This document shows, in pieces, positions 62,093 through 64,000 of a stretch of 64,000 nt of DNA (position 1 is the stretch's first letter; each line of letters opens with the position of its first letter). The translations under genes were made by a program, and so were the position numbers. The stretch lies in assembly GCA_947501695.1 (NCBI GenBank), contig CANMWO010000003.1:397001-461000 (forward strand), in the 5' to 3' direction. The DNA comes from an uncultured Sphingomonadaceae bacterium (GTDB lineage Bacteria; Pseudomonadota; Alphaproteobacteria; Sphingomonadales; Sphingomonadaceae). The notes below the pieces were generated by a model. That model was not told the origin of the DNA. It did no database searches and saw only the letters and a program-made list of their open reading frames with translations.

Positions 62093-62926
62093 ATGAACAG
62101 ACTCCATTTGCATATGTTATCGGACTCCACTGGCGAGACGCTGGAGAATATCGCAAAAGCGGCGTTGGCGCAATTTGATGGTGTCGAAATTATCAAGCAT
62201 TTTTGGCCGATGGTGCGGTCGGAGACCCATCTCAACCGGATATTGGTAGAGGTTGCTGACAATCCGGGTTTGGTGATTTTTACCTTGGTTAACAGTGATA
62301 TACGGGCAAGATTGGAGCGAGAATGCCGCCATTTGGGGCTGCCAGTGGTCCCTGCGCTCGATACGGTCACCGACGCTCTGTCCAATATGTTGGGACAAGA
62401 AGCCAAAGCGCGGCCAGGTCGCCAACATATATTGGATGCCGCCTATTTCGAGCGGGTCGAGGCTATTCAGTTCACCATCGCTCATGATGACGGCATTGGC
62501 TGGGAAAATTGGGAAGAGGCGGATATTGTTCTGGCGGGTGTGTCGCGGACCTCCAAAACGCCAACGTCCATTTATCTGGCCAATCGCGGCTATAAAACGG
62601 CGAACATCCCAATAGTTCCGGAATCACCGCCACCCCAATCCCTATTTCATCTGAAAAATCCGCTGGTCGTTGGTTTGATCACAGGGGCTAGCCGATTGGT
62701 GCAAGTGCGACGCAACCGCTTGCTATCGCTCAATCAAGCGCCCGAAACCGACTATGTCGATGAAGAAAAGGTCAAGGCCGAAACCCAATATGCCCGGCGG
62801 ATGTTTGCCGACAATGGCTGGCCGATGATCGATGTGACACGGCGTTCGATCGAGGAATCTGCTGCGGCGATCATCAACTTTTACAATGAGCGGCATACGG
62901 AACAGCAGGGCGGTGCCGATGAGTGA
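62093..62926 (+). CDS. ppsR: Pyruvate phosphate dikinase / PEP synthase regulatory protein (PpsR, DUF299)
   Basis: A 277-residue bifunctional kinase/pyrophosphorylase of the DUF299 family, which controls PEP synthase or PPDK by threonine phosphorylation. SDSTGETLENIAKAAL and VLAGVSRTSKTPTSIYLANRGYKTANIPIVPE are the family blocks; GLITGASRLVQVRRNRL carries the P-loop-like region. It starts at ATG 62093, right after the origin, in the position called RP001 in Rickettsia. It overlaps maf by 8 bases. Confidence 0.95.
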   Translation: MNRLHLHMLSDSTGETLENIAKAALAQFDGVEIIKHFWPMVRSETHLNRILVEVADNPGLVIFTLVNSDIRARLERECRHLGLPVVPALDTVTDALSNMLGQEAKARPGRQHILDAAYFERVEAIQFTIAHDDGIGWENWEEADIVLAGVSRTSKTPTSIYLANRGYKTANIPIVPESPPPQSLFHLKNPLVVGLITGASRLVQVRRNRLLSLNQAPETDYVDEEKVKAETQYARRMFADNGWPMIDVTRRSIEESAAAIINFYNERHTEQQGGADE

Positions 62927-63536
62927 CGATGTGCCTGAACCAATGCTGATATTAGCCTCCAAAAGCAAAGCCCGGCGCGCGATGTTGGAGGCGGCGGGTG
63001 TTATTGTTGAAGCACTAGCGCCCAATGTGGATGAAGAAGCGTTGAAAGAAGGGTTACAGGCCGACGGCGTAACCGCCCGCAATCTGGCCGATGCGCTGGC
63101 GGAAGCCAAAGCCGTGCGATTGTCTCGGCGCATCGGGCCCGCGCTTGTCCTGGGCGGGGATCAGGTTCTCGCGTTGGAAGATGGATCGATGCTTGACAAG
63201 CCGGCTGGTCCTGACGACGCCAAGGCGCATTTGCGTTTGCTTTCTGGCAAAAAACATAAATTATTCAGTGCGGCAGTGATCGCGGATCAAGGATCACCGG
63301 TCTGGCGGCATATAGATATCGCGACTTTGACCATGCGGACCTTGAGTGACGCATTTATCGATAGCTATGTAGAAGCGGAATGGAACAATATCCGCTATTG
63401 CGTTGGCTGCTACGAGATTGAAGGCCGCGGGGCGCAGCTTTTTTCAGACATTAAAGGGAGTCAGTTTACGATCATGGGTCTGCCACTAATCCATTTGCTC
63501 GACTATCTGCGTGTCAGAGGCGTTATGCCGTCATGA
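62919..63536 (+). CDS. Maf-family nucleotide pyrophosphatase
   Basis: A 205-residue Maf-like protein. ILASKSKARRAMLEAAG is the SxSxxR block; VLGGDQVLALEDG has the metal-site Asp, and WNNIRYCVGCYEIEGRGAQLF the base-recognition block. It hydrolyses non-canonical or modified nucleoside triphosphates. ATG 62919 overlaps the ppsR end (8 bases), and its stop overlaps aroE by 4. Being the YhdE or YceF type cannot be decided. Confidence 0.92.
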   Translation: MSDDVPEPMLILASKSKARRAMLEAAGVIVEALAPNVDEEALKEGLQADGVTARNLADALAEAKAVRLSRRIGPALVLGGDQVLALEDGSMLDKPAGPDDAKAHLRLLSGKKHKLFSAAVIADQGSPVWRHIDIATLTMRTLSDAFIDSYVEAEWNNIRYCVGCYEIEGRGAQLFSDIKGSQFTIMGLPLIHLLDYLRVRGVMPS

Positions 63537-64000
63537 CCGGTATGTCCCCCTATGCTGAAGTTATTGGTGACCCGATTGCACACAGCAAATCGCCCATCAT
63601 TCATAAATTCTGGCTGGAAAAACTCGGAATCAAAGCCGATTATAAAGTGTTCCACGTGAAACCGGACGAATTGGGAGATTATATCGCTAACCGCCGCGAT
63701 GATAGCAATTGGCAGGGCTGCAACGTCACGATTCCGCATAAGTTGGCGGTGATGGATCATGTGTCCGATCCCGGCAAGGTCCGCGCTTCTATTGGTGCAA
63801 TGAACACGATTGCACGGACAGAAAACGGAGACCTTTTTGGCACCAATACTGATGCTGGCGGTTTTTTTGCGCCCATTGCCGATGTTCCGCTCAGCGGTCA
63901 GGATGTAGTTGTCATCGGGGCTGGCGGTGCTGCCCAAGCGGTGTTGTTTGCCCTGTCCCGTATTGATGTTGGTTCTGTCACGATCATCAACCGCAATGTC
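63533..64000 (+). CDS. aroE: Shikimate dehydrogenase AroE (partial, C-terminus beyond window)
   Basis: The first 156 residues of AroE. EVIGDPIAHSKSPIIHKFWL is the shikimate-binding block; NVTIPHKLAV has the catalytic Lys, NTIARTENGDLFGTNTDAGGF the conserved Asp, and VIGAGGAAQAVLF the NADP motif. It makes shikimate from dehydroshikimate. The gene runs off the right edge. A parS-like site lies within codons for VFHVKP. Confidence 0.95.
   Translation, partial: MTGMSPYAEVIGDPIAHSKSPIIHKFWLEKLGIKADYKVFHVKPDELGDYIANRRDDSNWQGCNVTIPHKLAVMDHVSDPGKVRASIGAMNTIARTENGDLFGTNTDAGGFFAPIADVPLSGQDVVVIGAGGAAQAVLFALSRIDVGSVTIINRNV
63648..63663. promoter_or_regulatory. parS site 4 (inside aroE)
   Basis: TGTTCCACGTGAAACC matches the parS consensus except for the last base, with one further half asymmetric. 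It is 1.6 kb beyond the origin on the other side from parAB. Confidence 0.8.

Overview
The window reads as a piece of an alphaproteobacterial chromosome of moderate GC content, most likely from the order Sphingomonadales (a marine Sphingorhabdus, Parasphingorhabdus or Sphingopyxis-like organism). The reasons are: a TonB-dependent receptor paired with a beta-propeller phytase; small families such as DUF6489 and DUF6768; an Rrf2-type regulator directly ahead of sufB; and the order hemE, origin, ppsR (the RP001-type gene), which is the classical alphaproteobacterial chromosome origin. No rRNA, tRNA, CRISPR array, insertion sequence or prophage was recognised. Genes are dense, and several neighbours overlap by 1 to 8 bases.

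Layout. 1-7.6 kb: end of a suf Fe-S operon (sufB running off the left edge, and its Rrf2 regulator with a palindromic operator), an AraC regulator, a DUF885 lipoprotein peptidase, acetyl-CoA synthetase and a TauD-type dioxygenase. 7.7-11.5 kb: a three-gene envelope unit (DUF3604 lipoprotein, membrane-anchored PPIase, HupE/UreJ-like permease). 11.5-12.5 kb: an ECF sigma factor with a DUF6768 membrane partner and a probable autoregulatory promoter. 12.5-16.9 kb: a MarR-controlled catabolic cluster (two SDRs, NmrA-like, SnoaL-like) divergent from an amidohydrolase-like protein that lacks canonical metal ligands. 16.9-20.9 kb: phytase and TonB receptor with a candidate PHO box. 21-25 kb: GST, a purine salvage pair (phosphoribosyltransferase and adenine deaminase), a nucleotide-sugar epimerase and an FMN reductase. 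25-45 kb: a large acyl-CoA catabolic region with a beta-oxidation set, then a TetR regulator and an atu/liu-like branched acyl-CoA carboxylase operon. 45-49.5 kb: a compact chaperone-usher-like pilus locus (DUF4402 pilin, chaperone, atypical usher).

49.7-64 kb is the replication-origin domain: parB, parA, rsmG, mnmG, mnmE, then rho, hemJ, hemE, the origin itself (AT-rich element plus DnaA boxes), then ppsR, maf and the start of aroE. Four parS-like sites lie here, two inside rsmG, one between mnmE and mnmG, and one inside aroE on the other side of the origin. ParAB and these sites would organise and segregate the origin region.

The least understood units are the DUF3604/PPIase/HupE trio, the minimal DUF4402 pilus locus, an orphan MotA/ExbB-like membrane protein beside rho, and the degenerate amidohydrolase with its MarR operon. 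All functions come from reading motifs; no database search was run.
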